Source: JAGLQQ01 sp043806135
GTDB taxonomy: Bacteria; Omnitrophota; Gorgyraeia; B26-G9
Assembly: GCA_043806135.1 (NCBI GenBank)
Contig: JAZDHG010000034.1
Coordinates: 6,771-70,770, forward strand
Reading direction: 5' to 3'
DNA: 64,000 bases
The position numbers and the translations under genes were made by a program. Numbering within the stretch: the first letter of the stretch is position 1; each line of letters opens with the position of its first letter. The notes under the pieces are model-generated. The model was not told the origin of the DNA, made no database searches, and saw only the letters and a list, made by a program, of their open reading frames with translations. Below, in pieces: positions 8,043 through 17,600 of the stretch.

Positions 8043-9396
8043 CTATCCCCTTTATTTTCTTAAGCTGCTTGATATTGATACCCTTTAATGAATTGATATT
8101 ATCAAGCGCCCTGAGCAGGATCTGCCTTCTAACCTTGCCTATGCCGGGTATCTGGTCAAGTTCAGACATGAGCATCTGCTTTTTGCGCAAATTGCGGTGA
8201 TAGCTCAAGGCAAAGCGATGTGCTTCGTCCCGGATAGCCGCAATAAGTCTTAAAGCCTTGGAATTAAGCGGCAAAGCTACGGGCTTGTTCTGCCACTGGA
8301 CATAAATATGCTCGAATTTTTTGGCAATACTGATTATCGGAATATTAATTTTCAAACTATTAAGCTGCTCTAAGGCGCATTTTAGATGCCCTTTGCCGCC
8401 GTCGATAAGAATCAGCTCGGGCAGATCAAGTGCAACCGAAATATCACCGGTAAAACGCCTTTTCAGTACTTCCTGCATCATGGCATAATCATCAATCCCT
8501 TTTACAGAATTAATTTTAAACCTGCGGTAATCCTTTTTGTAAATTCGGCCTTGCTTAAAACGCACCATAGAGCCTACGGCCTCAGAGCCTGATATATTGG
8601 AGATATCATAGCCTTCGATATAAACAGGGCGCCTTTTTAATCTAAGGACTTTCTGCAGTTCCTCGACCTGGTCCGCAACGGCAAAGCGCTTGTAACCAAT
8701 CGGCACAGAACTTAAGCTTTCGATCTTATCGCGCAGCTCAAGCGCAGCTTCGAAATTATGAGTTAAAGACGCGGACTTCATTTCATCAGAAAGCTTTTTT
8801 ATCAGATCTGTTTTTTTGCCCCTCAAGAACAATAAAAGATTATTAACGTTTTGTTCATACCCCTCTTTACTTACCAGCCCCTGGCAGGGCCCCGGGCAGA
8901 TCTTGAGATGATAATTAAGGCATACAGACTTAGGCATCACATTACAAACTCTGAGCGGAAATATCCTGCGCATGAAATTCAGCGCCTGGCGCAATAGTTT
9001 TCCTGATGTGTAAGGCCCGAAATATTGCGCCCTGTCCTTTTTCCGGCGCCTTACAATACGCAAACGGGCAAATTTTTCGTCTGTGCCGAGGCGCAAAAGC
9101 GGATAGGCCTTGTCGTCCTTTATGTCTATATTAAACTTCGGCTTGTTTTCCTTGATAAGCCCAGCTTCTAAGATCAGCGCTTCGGCTTCGGTTGAAGTGG
9201 TAATAAATTCTATATCAGCGATCCCACTTACCAGCAGTTTCAGCCTTTGCCCCTTGGCTGAGGAACCGAAATAAGAACTCACACGTTTTTTGAGTGATAT
9301 CGCCTTGCCGATATAAATAATGGCCCCGTCCTTATCCAGCATTAGATAAACACCGGAGCCATCAGGCATTGCTTTTACTTTATCGCTTAAATTCAT
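7996..9396 (-). CDS. uvrC: Excinuclease ABC subunit C, compact form
   Basis: This is the UvrC endonuclease of nucleotide excision repair, which cuts 3' and 5' of a lesion with UvrAB. The order is: GIY-YIG domain (GVYLML, IIYIGKAISLKKRV), a four-Cys region (VCNVMPKSVCLNYHLKICPGPC, about residues 150-172), a UVR motif (NFEAALELRDKI), the RNase H-like domain with EGYDIS, LIDGGKGH and DEAHRFAL holding the catalytic Asp/Asp/His, and a C-terminal HhH pair. At 466 residues it is about 130 shorter than typical UvrC. The missing part appears to be the segment between the UVR motif and the RNase H-like domain. Its start overlaps the murJ stop by four bases. Confidence 0.93.
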   Translation of the reverse strand: MNLSDKVKAMPDGSGVYLMLDKDGAIIYIGKAISLKKRVSSYFGSSAKGQRLKLLVSGIADIEFITTSTEAEALILEAGLIKENKPKFNIDIKDDKAYPLLRLGTDEKFARLRIVRRRKKDRAQYFGPYTSGKLLRQALNFMRRIFPLRVCNVMPKSVCLNYHLKICPGPCQGLVSKEGYEQNVNNLLLFLRGKKTDLIKKLSDEMKSASLTHNFEAALELRDKIESLSSVPIGYKRFAVADQVEELQKVLRLKRRPVYIEGYDISNISGSEAVGSMVRFKQGRIYKKDYRRFKINSVKGIDDYAMMQEVLKRRFTGDISVALDLPELILIDGGKGHLKCALEQLNSLKINIPIISIAKKFEHIYVQWQNKPVALPLNSKALRLIAAIRDEAHRFALSYHRNLRKKQMLMSELDQIPGIGKVRRQILLRALDNINSLKGINIKQLKKIKGIDERTAKNIIEHWNKY

Positions 9397-10934
9397 GATT
9401 TGAATTTCAGATTAATACCGTTAAATATTTTGAAATACCAGCCCAGCAGGAAATAGACGGCTATTCCGCCGGTTATAGAGATCAAAAGGCTCAATCCAAT
9501 TTTAAAAAAAGAACTGCTGAAGGAATAGGCCCAGAGGCAAAACACCCCCATGAGTGCTGAGATCAATAAAGTTTTCAGCGTATTGACAATAAGAGATATC
9601 AGGCCGAGATTGCCGATTTTTTTGCGCAGCAGAAATATCAAGATAAAGAAATTGGCTGTGGATGAAATAGATGTAGCCAGGGCCAGCCCCCCCACCTGAA
9701 GTACATGCATGAGCAAAAAGTTAAAAACACAGTTGATAATCAGGCATAGGAAAGTTATTTTTACCGGCGTAACCGTATCCTTTAATGCAAAAAAACAGGA
9801 AGTTATCACCCTTGCACCGCTATAGGCAAAAAGCCCCACACAGTAAAACGCCATGGCAAAGGAAGTCATCTGCGTGGACAATGCATCAAATTCACCTCGT
9901 TCAAACAAGAGCCGGATTATCGGCTCAGAAAGGACAAAAAGTCCGACACTTGAAGGAATAAGTAATACCAGCAGGGAGCGCAAAGACACCTCGATCGTTT
10001 TCTTCATTGCGTTCATGTCATTGGCTATGGCCTGCTGCGATAAAGTCGGCAGGCAGGCAGTAGCCAGGGCGGTGCCGAATAAGGCCGTAGGCAGCTGGAT
10101 AAGCCTGTTTGCATAATACAATGCCGCTATAGCGCCTTCACCGACGATCTGACCTAAGCTGGCAAACATGGTGTCTATAAAAATATTAAGCTGGTATATG
10201 CTTGATCCGAGCATCCTCGGCAAAAGCAATCTGCCTATTCTTTTGATCGCCAGATGGCGAAAGTCAAATTCAAAGCGAAACTTAAACCCCTTTTTAATCA
10301 GCACAGGGATTTGAACAATAAGCTGCAAAACACCGCCGACAAGCACAGAGATAGAAAGTCCGATTATCGGATCCTGAAAATACTTACACAAATAAATCCC
10401 GAAAACTATCATCGTGATATTTAAAAATACTGATGCCGCAGCAGGAGCGGCAAAATGCTTTAAGGTGTTTAGAATTCCCATTAAATACGCAGACAGGCCG
10501 ACAAGGAAAATAAAGGAAAACATAATTCTGCTTAAGCGGATCGTCAAATCAAGCTTTGCCGGGTCATTCATAAATCCAAAAGCAATTATCCTTACTATAA
10601 GCGGCGACAAAAGCGTACCCAGCAAGGAAACCGCCGCCAGGATAATCACCACCGTGCTCAGTAAAAGATTGGCAACCCGCCAGAATTCCTTATTGTCTTT
10701 GTTATCAAGATATTCACTTAAAACAGGTATAACTGCCGCATTGGCCGCCCCTTCTCCTATTAAGTCCCTAAGGGCATTCGGGATACGAAAAGCGACAACA
10801 AAGGCCTGTGCTGCTGCGCCTGTGCCGAACATCCTGGCGATAACCATATCCCTCGCAAAGCCTAAAATACGGCTAAGCAGGGTAAAAAAACTGACCACAC
10901 CGGCTGATTTAAATAATTTTTTATGCTCTGACAT
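9393..10934 (-). CDS. murJ: Lipid II flippase MurJ
   Basis: This 513-residue MATE/MVF-superfamily protein has about 14 membrane segments and moves lipid II across the inner membrane for peptidoglycan synthesis. The N-terminus carries the hallmark ILGFARDMVIARMFG, followed by FRIPNALRDLIGEGA. Further family motifs are PRMLGSSIYQLN and ALKDTVTPVKITF. A Shine-Dalgarno sequence GAGAGGAAAG precedes the ATG closely. It leads the murJ-uvrC-ogt-pilZ/T run, with overlapping or near-touching genes throughout. Confidence 0.95.
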   Translation of the reverse strand: MSEHKKLFKSAGVVSFFTLLSRILGFARDMVIARMFGTGAAAQAFVVAFRIPNALRDLIGEGAANAAVIPVLSEYLDNKDNKEFWRVANLLLSTVVIILAAVSLLGTLLSPLIVRIIAFGFMNDPAKLDLTIRLSRIMFSFIFLVGLSAYLMGILNTLKHFAAPAAASVFLNITMIVFGIYLCKYFQDPIIGLSISVLVGGVLQLIVQIPVLIKKGFKFRFEFDFRHLAIKRIGRLLLPRMLGSSIYQLNIFIDTMFASLGQIVGEGAIAALYYANRLIQLPTALFGTALATACLPTLSQQAIANDMNAMKKTIEVSLRSLLVLLIPSSVGLFVLSEPIIRLLFERGEFDALSTQMTSFAMAFYCVGLFAYSGARVITSCFFALKDTVTPVKITFLCLIINCVFNFLLMHVLQVGGLALATSISSTANFFILIFLLRKKIGNLGLISLIVNTLKTLLISALMGVFCLWAYSFSSSFFKIGLSLLISITGGIAVYFLLGWYFKIFNGINLKFKS

Positions 10935-10935
10935 C

Positions 10936-11099
10936 TTTCCTCTCTACTGTCTTGTTCTGGAATAGTTGACACTTTTAAACACAGATAATTTAATTAACCG
11001 CCCGCTTCGCTTGATAAACGCTGATTAACACCGATCGTTATGCTATTTCCGGATAGCACAACCAATACGCAATACTCGATACAGGTTTTTCAAAATCTC
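10936..11099. repeat. Intergenic region with 10-base-periodic GATTAA remnants
   Basis: No gene is seen between the divergent murJ and rpsT. The stretch 10978-11036 contains spaced units such as AACACAGATAA, GATAAACGCTGATTAA and CACCGATCG. They recur about every 10 bases and resemble the GATTACAACGATTAA units attached to the GxxExxY elements. It is probably the decayed end of such an element. Confidence 0.4.
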
Positions 11100-11128
11100 T
11101 TGACATCCTCTGTGAGGTGTGTTATATT
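11100..11128 (+). promoter_or_regulatory. Sigma-70 promoter of rpsT
   Basis: TTGACA (11100-11105) is separated by exactly 17 bases from TATATT (11123-11128). The expected transcript start is near 11135, giving a leader of about 25 bases with the Shine-Dalgarno sequence AAAGGAG before the ATG at 11161. Confidence 0.8.
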
Positions 11129-11160
11129 TTTACGAAATTCTTATGAAAGGAGAAATTTTT

Positions 11161-11439
11161 ATGCCATCAAAGAAATCGGCTATTAAAGCCTTAAAACAAT
11201 CTAAACAGAAACAAGAACACAACACATCATTGAGAAAAGCATTCAAAATTGAACAGAAGAAAATTATTGCTTTATTAGAATCCAAAGACACCAGCAAGCT
11301 TAAAGCAGAGCTCAGCGGTTTTGTTTCTAAGATCGATAAAGCTGTTACTCAGAAATTAATGCATAAGAACAAAGCAGCCAGGAAAAAAGCACAATTATTA
11401 AAGAAAATTCATCAGCTTAGTTCCGCAACGTCTTCCTGA
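11161..11439 (+). CDS. rpsT: 30S ribosomal protein S20
   Basis: This small basic protein binds 16S rRNA early in 30S assembly. It has 92 residues, the usual size, beginning MPSKKSAIKALKQSKQK and rich in Lys, Ala and Gln. The C-terminus IHKNKAARKKAQLLKKI is typical, read here as MHKNKAARKKAQ. I chose the ATG at 11161 because GGAG lies eight bases upstream and the family always starts here. An upstream in-frame ATG at 11119 would lie inside the promoter. It is convergent with holA, the common rpsT/holA neighbourhood. Confidence 0.96.
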   Translation: MPSKKSAIKALKQSKQKQEHNTSLRKAFKIEQKKIIALLESKDTSKLKAELSGFVSKIDKAVTQKLMHKNKAARKKAQLLKKIHQLSSATSS

Positions 11440-11460
11440 TCATTGCGTTTCAAAAATCAA

Positions 11461-12462
11461 TCATTTATTAGTGCACAGCTGCACAATAAGTGTTTCTAAG
11501 GTTAAACCGGGGCTTTTCAGCCCCTGTTTTATTGCCACATCAGAAGACAATAACAGTTCAAAACCCCGTTTGATCTCCTCTAGGCTAAAAAAGGCTGCCT
11601 GTTTATGGATAATATTAAAAACATATGGCGTCATGTTAAGTGCTTTGGCCATTGCGTCTTTACTATATCCGCTCTCTGCCAGCTCCTTGACGCTCTCTAA
11701 GCGCTTCATCTGCCAGTTGATCAGCCCGATAAGGTCTGTTGCATGCTTTCCGTTTCTTGAGAGTTCACTTGCCATTTCAAGTGCAATACCGGTCTGTTTG
11801 GTCATCAGGGCATTTAAAAAAGTAAAACGCGTATCCTGTCTGGTCTTTTTGATCAAAGACTCTATATCCATCTCGGAAATCATTAAACTATCCCCGGCAT
11901 AAAGAAAAAGCTTATTAAGAGCATTAACGATTACATCAAGCTCATTTCCTACTTTTTCAACCAGCAGAGCAATACCCTCATGCGAGATTTTTTTACCCTT
12001 GGTTTTGGCATATTCGCTTATCCATTTATTAAGCGCAGGGCCGTTTAACTGCGAGAAAACTACTTCCGTGGCATACGGAACGATTTTTTTAATGAACTTA
12101 TCGCTTGATTTTTTGGCTGTTTCCATGATAAAAACCGTTTTCAATGCCGGTTTTTTCAAAAATGCAGTAAGTTTTTTTTCATAGCCGGAATATTTTTCAA
12201 CATCTTTTAAAATTACAAGCCGCCTTTCCCCCAGGAATGGATTGGTTCTTATGGTATCAAGCACCTCATCTATGGGAACATCTTCCGCGTAAAATACATT
12301 ACAGTTAAAATCTGCCGATCCTTCGCCGACAACTGCATCCTTCATCAGCTCCTCCACCTGCCTTTTTAGAAACAGCTCCTCCTGGCTGAACAGATAAAGA
12401 ACATCGATTTTTTTGGCTTGAATATTCTTGAGGATATCCCAGTATGTTAAGGACTTTACCAT
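11461..12462 (-). CDS. holA: DNA polymerase III subunit delta
   Basis: This clamp-loader subunit opens the beta clamp. The 333-residue protein has the family layout: YLFSQEELFLKRQVEELM near the N-terminus, FLGERRLVILKDVEKY, and FIMETAKKSSDK in the first domain. The helical C-terminal collar domain follows (NWQMKRLESVKELAESGYS, then RGFELLLSSDVAIKQG). It overlaps the end of the LptE-like gene by seven bases, so they share a transcript. The lptE-holA order is common in Gram-negative bacteria and supports both calls. Confidence 0.92.
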   Translation of the reverse strand: MVKSLTYWDILKNIQAKKIDVLYLFSQEELFLKRQVEELMKDAVVGEGSADFNCNVFYAEDVPIDEVLDTIRTNPFLGERRLVILKDVEKYSGYEKKLTAFLKKPALKTVFIMETAKKSSDKFIKKIVPYATEVVFSQLNGPALNKWISEYAKTKGKKISHEGIALLVEKVGNELDVIVNALNKLFLYAGDSLMISEMDIESLIKKTRQDTRFTFLNALMTKQTGIALEMASELSRNGKHATDLIGLINWQMKRLESVKELAESGYSKDAMAKALNMTPYVFNIIHKQAAFFSLEEIKRGFELLLSSDVAIKQGLKSPGLTLETLIVQLCTNK

Positions 12463-12974
12463 AATGTGATGATTTTGTTTAGCATTAGACGAGAAAGATT
12501 ATCAAGTGCCTCAGCGCGGGCATTTGATTCGGACTTGGCATTAGCCCCGCTTAAATAATAAGAAGCATTACCTGAAAAATTATCTGCTTTGACGATCGGT
12601 TTTCCTGAAGACAGATCAATAAACTCAAAATTAACCGTTATGTTCAGCCTGTATTCCTGCACAGACGCATCAGAGGCATAACGCATTGCCTGACGGGTAT
12701 AAGCAACGATCTGACCTTTAATCTGAGCATCTGCCTGATCATTGGAAGCGATTGTCAGATTGCCGTCATTCTGAAAAACTGCTACAAGTTTTGTCTTTAA
12801 TTCATTCTCCAGGTTCGGCTCTTCAGTATTATTTTTAAGTGTTTGGATATAAACGCTTTTGATAGAGCTGGGTAGATTATACGCTTTTGCCGTATAGCCG
12901 CAGCCGCTTAAAAAGAGGAATAAACATATAAGGATATTAAATGCGTTATTTTTTTTCACTAAGATTTCCGCCAA
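12456..12974 (-). CDS. lptE: LPS-assembly lipoprotein LptE-like
   Basis: This 172-residue lipoprotein has a lipobox LFLSGCGY (Cys at about residue 26), as expected for an outer-membrane lipoprotein. LptE plugs the LptD translocon that inserts lipopolysaccharide into the outer membrane. Family features are GCGYTAKAYNLPSSIKSVYI, NLENELKTKLVAVFQNDG, and the alternating beta strands QEYRLNITVNFEFIDLSSG. The position directly before holA is the classical one. LptD is not in this window. Confidence 0.85.
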   Translation of the reverse strand: MAEILVKKNNAFNILICLFLFLSGCGYTAKAYNLPSSIKSVYIQTLKNNTEEPNLENELKTKLVAVFQNDGNLTIASNDQADAQIKGQIVAYTRQAMRYASDASVQEYRLNITVNFEFIDLSSGKPIVKADNFSGNASYYLSGANAKSESNARAEALDNLSRLMLNKIITLW

Positions 12975-13021
12975 ATATTCAATCCACCCCTAATCCGGGC
13001 AGGATTTAAGGATCAAGAGTT

Positions 13022-13933
13022 TTAGATAGACCTTAAACGCTTAAGTCTGGGGTTAACCTTTTTCGCCCAGGAAGTTTTGTCAAAGCTGTAAACTATTTGC
13101 TCGTAATACTTGACCGCCGCTACATTTTTCTTCTGCTTTTCATAAAAATAAGCAATATTGAACATTCTTTCTGCCTTTTTATTATTCAATTTATTAAGCA
13201 GACTCTCTGCCTGAGCAGCATAAATGCTTGTTTTAAACCTCCGCAAGAAATATTCCAGATCCTCTATGGCCTTATCAATCAGAGAAACATCATAATCCTT
13301 GACTGCCGAAGACATCTTATAAGAACAGAACCCGACTTGATAAGTAGCATCATCAACATAAGGACTGAAGGAATAATTCTCGATCAGATACTCAAATTCA
13401 TCACTGGCTTCCTTATACTTGCCCATTCTCAGTTCACACAAACCGCCGTTATACTGCACCACATCTGAAACCTTGGTGTAAGGAGCGTTGGTAAGCACCT
13501 GGTCATATATTTTCTTTGCCAGATTGTAGTTTTTTCTGTTAAAGAACCTCTCCCCTATCAGGTACTGTTTTTCGACAATTTCCTCCAAACGTTCGTTTAA
13601 TGGGTAGTTATCGATTACTTTTTGGTATGTTGTAAAAGCCTTATACGGATTTTTGCGTTTTTCATAGCATAGCGCAACATGAAACTCTGCTTCAGCCGCA
13701 TAGCTTGACTTAGGAAATTTTTTCAAAAGCCTGCGCATTTGGTAAATTGTATTGCGGTAATCTTCATTCTGAAAAAACACCATAGCCCAATCAAACTGCT
13801 CTTTAGGGCTATTAATGATCCTGTAATTAGGATTAAGCCATTTACCGGTTTTTGGGGACCAGGTCCAGAATGCATAGCAATGAACGGGCAGCAGGATCAA
13901 AATAGCAACAATAAAACTGGTTATCTTCTTCAT
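13022..13933 (-). CDS. bamD: BamD/YfiO-like TPR protein
   Basis: This is a tetratricopeptide protein resembling BamD, the outer-membrane protein assembly factor. The repeats are clear: FFQNEDYRNTIYQMRRLLKKFP, YEKRKNPYKAFTTYQKVIDNYP and NRKNYNLAKKIYDQVLTNAP. The signal peptide ends at about HCYA/FWTW. A Cys is present, but the lipobox is poor (PVHC), so lipidation is doubtful. I chose the ATG at 13933: AAAGGTAG lies upstream and the promoter at 13968-13996 puts the transcript start near 13961. Longer starts would precede transcription. It is about 305 residues long. Confidence 0.8.
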   Translation of the reverse strand: MKKITSFIVAILILLPVHCYAFWTWSPKTGKWLNPNYRIINSPKEQFDWAMVFFQNEDYRNTIYQMRRLLKKFPKSSYAAEAEFHVALCYEKRKNPYKAFTTYQKVIDNYPLNERLEEIVEKQYLIGERFFNRKNYNLAKKIYDQVLTNAPYTKVSDVVQYNGGLCELRMGKYKEASDEFEYLIENYSFSPYVDDATYQVGFCSYKMSSAVKDYDVSLIDKAIEDLEYFLRRFKTSIYAAQAESLLNKLNNKKAERMFNIAYFYEKQKKNVAAVKYYEQIVYSFDKTSWAKKVNPRLKRLRSI

Positions 13934-13967
13934 TTTATTCAGTCTACCTTTCATTTTTGTGGATATA

Positions 13968-13996
13968 ACTATAACATATGAAAATATTAATGTCAA
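13968..13996 (-). promoter_or_regulatory. Sigma-70 promoter of the bamD-like gene
   Basis: On the minus strand, TTGACA (13996-13991) is followed after 17 bases by TATAGT (13973-13968). It probably drives the bamD, lptE and holA genes. Confidence 0.7.
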
Positions 13997-14083
13997 TTCT
14001 CCTGATTCTATTGGGGAATTAGCCAAAAAGAGGAAAAACATTACTTATTCAACTGCTATGAAACACAGATTTCATAAGCAAGT

Positions 14084-14452
14084 TTAAGCGTTGCTGCAGG
14101 TTATTATTTCCTTCAAATGCACACGGCTTTCAATATTCATCTCAGAAAACTCAATGCCGATCTTATACTTCTCCTGGTACGGAACCTGCTCTACCCATAC
14201 TACCCTGCCTAGAGTAATTATCGGCTCTGTATCATTAGAGGGAAAGATCTCAAGAATCATTTTAGAATTCACGGGGTAAAAATAAAACGACGAAAGCTGT
14301 ATACCGCTTTCGCTGCAATCATGGGTCATTGAATTGTGAATTATCCCCGCGTGTTCTTGAAGCATTTGTCTAAGCTGTACAGGAAAGTCCGCGTTTTTCC
14401 TAAAAAATTCTCTGCGTTCTTTAACTGCTCCTTGGACAGTCATAACTATCAC
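14084..14452 (-). CDS. Free-standing PilZ domain protein
   Basis: This 122-residue protein consists of one PilZ domain, a cytoplasmic c-di-GMP receptor fold. Both binding motifs are complete: RREFFR (RxxxR) near residue 13 and DCSESG (DxSxxG) near residue 45. The C-terminal strand VEQVPYQEKYKIGIEFSEM is typical. Its own promoter lies at 14498-14526, and AGGAGTG precedes the start. The partner is unknown. Candidates in this window are the PilT-like ATPase and the glycan locus. Confidence 0.9.
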   Translation of the reverse strand: MIVMTVQGAVKERREFFRKNADFPVQLRQMLQEHAGIIHNSMTHDCSESGIQLSSFYFYPVNSKMILEIFPSNDTEPIITLGRVVWVEQVPYQEKYKIGIEFSEMNIESRVHLKEIITCSNA

Positions 14453-14497
14453 TCCTTATCCTTAAAAAGTAATTATATTTACTGTCTCTTGTGTATT

Positions 14498-14526
14498 ATT
14501 TTATGCCTCTTAATAAATTGTGTCAA
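14498..14526 (-). promoter_or_regulatory. Sigma-70 promoter of the PilZ gene
   Basis: On the minus strand, TTGACA (14526-14521) is followed after 17 bases by TAAAAT (14503-14498). It is divergent from the AsmA-like gene. Confidence 0.7.
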
Positions 14527-14580
14527 GGGATAAAATTATTCTAAATCCCGCAAGGCTGACCGTCTAAATGCTTTTATTGT

Positions 14581-14608
14581 TTGAAAAATTTCTCCTTTAA
14601 TATATAAT
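14581..14608 (+). promoter_or_regulatory. Promoter of the AsmA-like gene, giving a nearly leaderless mRNA
   Basis: TTGAAA (14581-14586) and TATAAT (14603-14608) are 16 bases apart. Transcription should begin near 14615, only a few bases before the ATG at 14618. No Shine-Dalgarno sequence is present, which agrees. Confidence 0.6.
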
Positions 14609-14617
14609 AGCCAGTAT

Positions 14618-17600
14618 ATGAAAAAATCAGCGGCCTTTTTTTTTCTGTCTACGTTCTTCCTCATCATCGGCATAGTGCTTGCCGGAGGGTATTTTCTTTT
14701 TGAACTTGTGCTCATGCCAAAATTTATAATCCCAACGATCTGCCGCGAAGCTGAAGTCCGGCTTGGACAAAAGCTTACCATTGCAAATATAGACATCAAC
14801 CGCAAAGGCACAGTCCTCATAGATAAACCTGTGCTTTATGCCCGGAATTCTAAGGAAATTATGCTTGAATGCACTCAGATCAAAATAGTCCCCGGATACA
14901 AAAGAATTTTTGATTCCTGGAAGATTAACGGCAATAATCCGAAAATCCCCATGAATATATACTTAAAAGAAATAAAACTAAGCCAGGCTCCGCTTATAGT
15001 TTCAGGTGATATTGTTTCTGATTTTACTCTCACGCTGGACTTCAAAGATCAAAATAATATTGACTGGGGCGGCAATATAACACTTAAAGCAATTAAAATT
15101 AGTGGGGTGCCGGCTGTAGGCGACATTACTAATATAAACGGAAACATCGTGCTTTCCAAAAACTCTTTAGTAAGCCATGACATTCAGGGCAAAGTTAACA
15201 ATGAGACGGCAAAACTGGAGGTTTTAATCAATGATTTTAAAAATCCGGAGCTTCTCCTGCAAGGTGAGCTCTCCCCTCTTAAATTCAATCTGGATTGTGT
15301 GCTGTCCGGAGAAGATTTAAACATCAATGAAATAAAAGCCAGTTATAATCAGCTTCAGCTGCGCGTCTCAGGCCAGATCATGGATCTCAAAAATAAGGCC
15401 GATGCCCGCATCACAGCTGACCTCAGCCTGGAACTGGAGGAGCTTAAGAATTTACCGCTGGACATAAAAGATATTTTAAATAGCACAAACCCCCGCGGGT
15501 TAATCCAAGCCAACATAACCGTTAACGGTCCGCTGAAGGACATCTCGCTGCTTGAAGGAAGTGTTGCTATTGCCTGCCCAAAGATTTTCGTGCTGAATTA
15601 TGAAGTTGATAGCATTAAAATAGCCGCGCAATTGCAAAACGGCAAAGCAACCATAAACACCCTGGAAGCCATGTTTTTAGGAAGCACTATCTCTGCTGAA
15701 GCAGACATGAATATAATGCCCGGCAACCTGCCTTATAATGCAAGCGTGAAGATCCTGGACGCAAAAACAGCACTAATTCAAGAGAATTTCATGCCTGATC
15801 TAAAACAAGCGATCAGCGGCACCCTTAGCGCCAATATTCACGCTCAAGGAAATGTTTTGGATTTAAACAGGATTAATGTACAGGCAGATGCCCTTCTAAG
15901 CGATCTGATATTTGACAAATTTGCGTTTACAGAGCCTATCGAAGCAAATATTGATCTTATTTTAAAGAACCGAAAAGATATTATAGTCAAAAAACTCACA
16001 CTTAGTGACAGCATTATATCCCTTATTGTTGACGGTAGCATTACGGATATTAATCATCCTAAGGGAAACCTTGCCGGTAATCTATCTGCTGATATTAATA
16101 AACTCAATTCTTATGGATTCCTCAATTTACCCGGAACTCTCACATTAAGCGGAAAACCCAGTCTTGACATTAAAGTCTCTGGTGATCTGCTGAAATTTCA
16201 GGACCTGAATCTGCCATTTAAACTGCACTCCCCAACACTCGGAATAAACCAGTTCAATCTGGATGAACTTGACATCGAGGGGCAATTCAAACAGATGAAA
16301 TTAGACGTTTCAACTCTCACCATGAAACTTTATGAGGGACAATTATCGGCAAAGGCTAAACTTGACCTGGCTGATATGCAAAAACCGGTTTTTAATTTCA
16401 ATGCTAATTTAAGCAATGTTGATCTGGGGGCAGTTGCCAAAGGCACAAAACTCATTCCTGAAGGGTTTCAGGGAAGATTTTCGACAGAAATGCTCGTAAG
16501 CGGCAGCGGAATGGATCCCGAGGGATTAAATGCTGTTATCAAAGGCAGCATAAATCTCGAAAATGCAAAGATGAACGATATTGCACTTGAAAAAGTACAG
16601 GCTAACCTGGATGTGCAATATGCAAATACTGATATTGAACTCAAAGAACTGAACATACTCTATAAAAATATCGAAGCAGCGGCTCATGGAAAGATCGAAT
16701 CAGTATTGAAAAACCCCAAAATTAATGTCAGTGCAAGATCAAACATTGACCTTGAAGATTTAAACAAACTTCCCTTTGATTTCAAAAAAACTCTTGATGA
16801 GTTGGACCTGAAGGGCATTGTAGATGCTAAGCTGCAGGCATCCGGCCCACTCGCTCAATGGCAGCAGATGGATATTAACGCTAATATCAAATCTAAGGAG
16901 ATGTCGGTAAAAAAAATAAAACTGCGCGATGCGGATATCTCCGGTAATCTAAGCAGCAGAATTTTAAACTTGAGCGCATATTCACTCAGCTATGACGGAA
17001 CTCTGGAATTAAAAGCAGTTGCTGAGTTTTTGAGCGATAATTTTAAATACAAAGGTACTGCCAAAATTGACAAAGTAAACATAGGCAGCCTTATTGAAGA
17101 ATCAAAAATTATTGCGCAGCCCCACAAAGGTATTTTTTCACTGGGAGCAGACTTCAGCGGTCTGGGTACAGATTTAAATACAATTGAGTCCAGTGTCAAT
17201 GTCCAGCTTGAACAGGCACAGATAACCGGACTAGAATTAATGCACACGATAGGACAGCTGCTCAACCTTAGCTTTTTAAGCAGCTTTGAAGTGACCGAAG
17301 CAAAAGGAACATTTGGCGTGAAAAACAGTAATATCCATACAGAAGATACCACCCTTATCGGGCCTGAAGCCAGCATCATGGCCAAAGGTGATATTAATTT
17401 TAATCAAAGTATTAATCTTGCAGTAAAACTACTCCTAACTCCGGAATCTGCTCAGCAGACCAGTTCTCAAGTACTTGATAAATTCTTTACTTTAGAAAAC
17501 GAGCAGTATTTTACCGAGCTTGATGTAAAAGGGACACTAACAGTTCCAAAGCCAGACCTAAGTAAGTTTATGAGGGAAAGGATCGGCTCTCAGGTAAAAA

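Noticed and set aside
16990..17385. Minus-strand frame inside the AsmA-like gene
   Set aside because: It has no start signals and the opposite frame has clear domain features.
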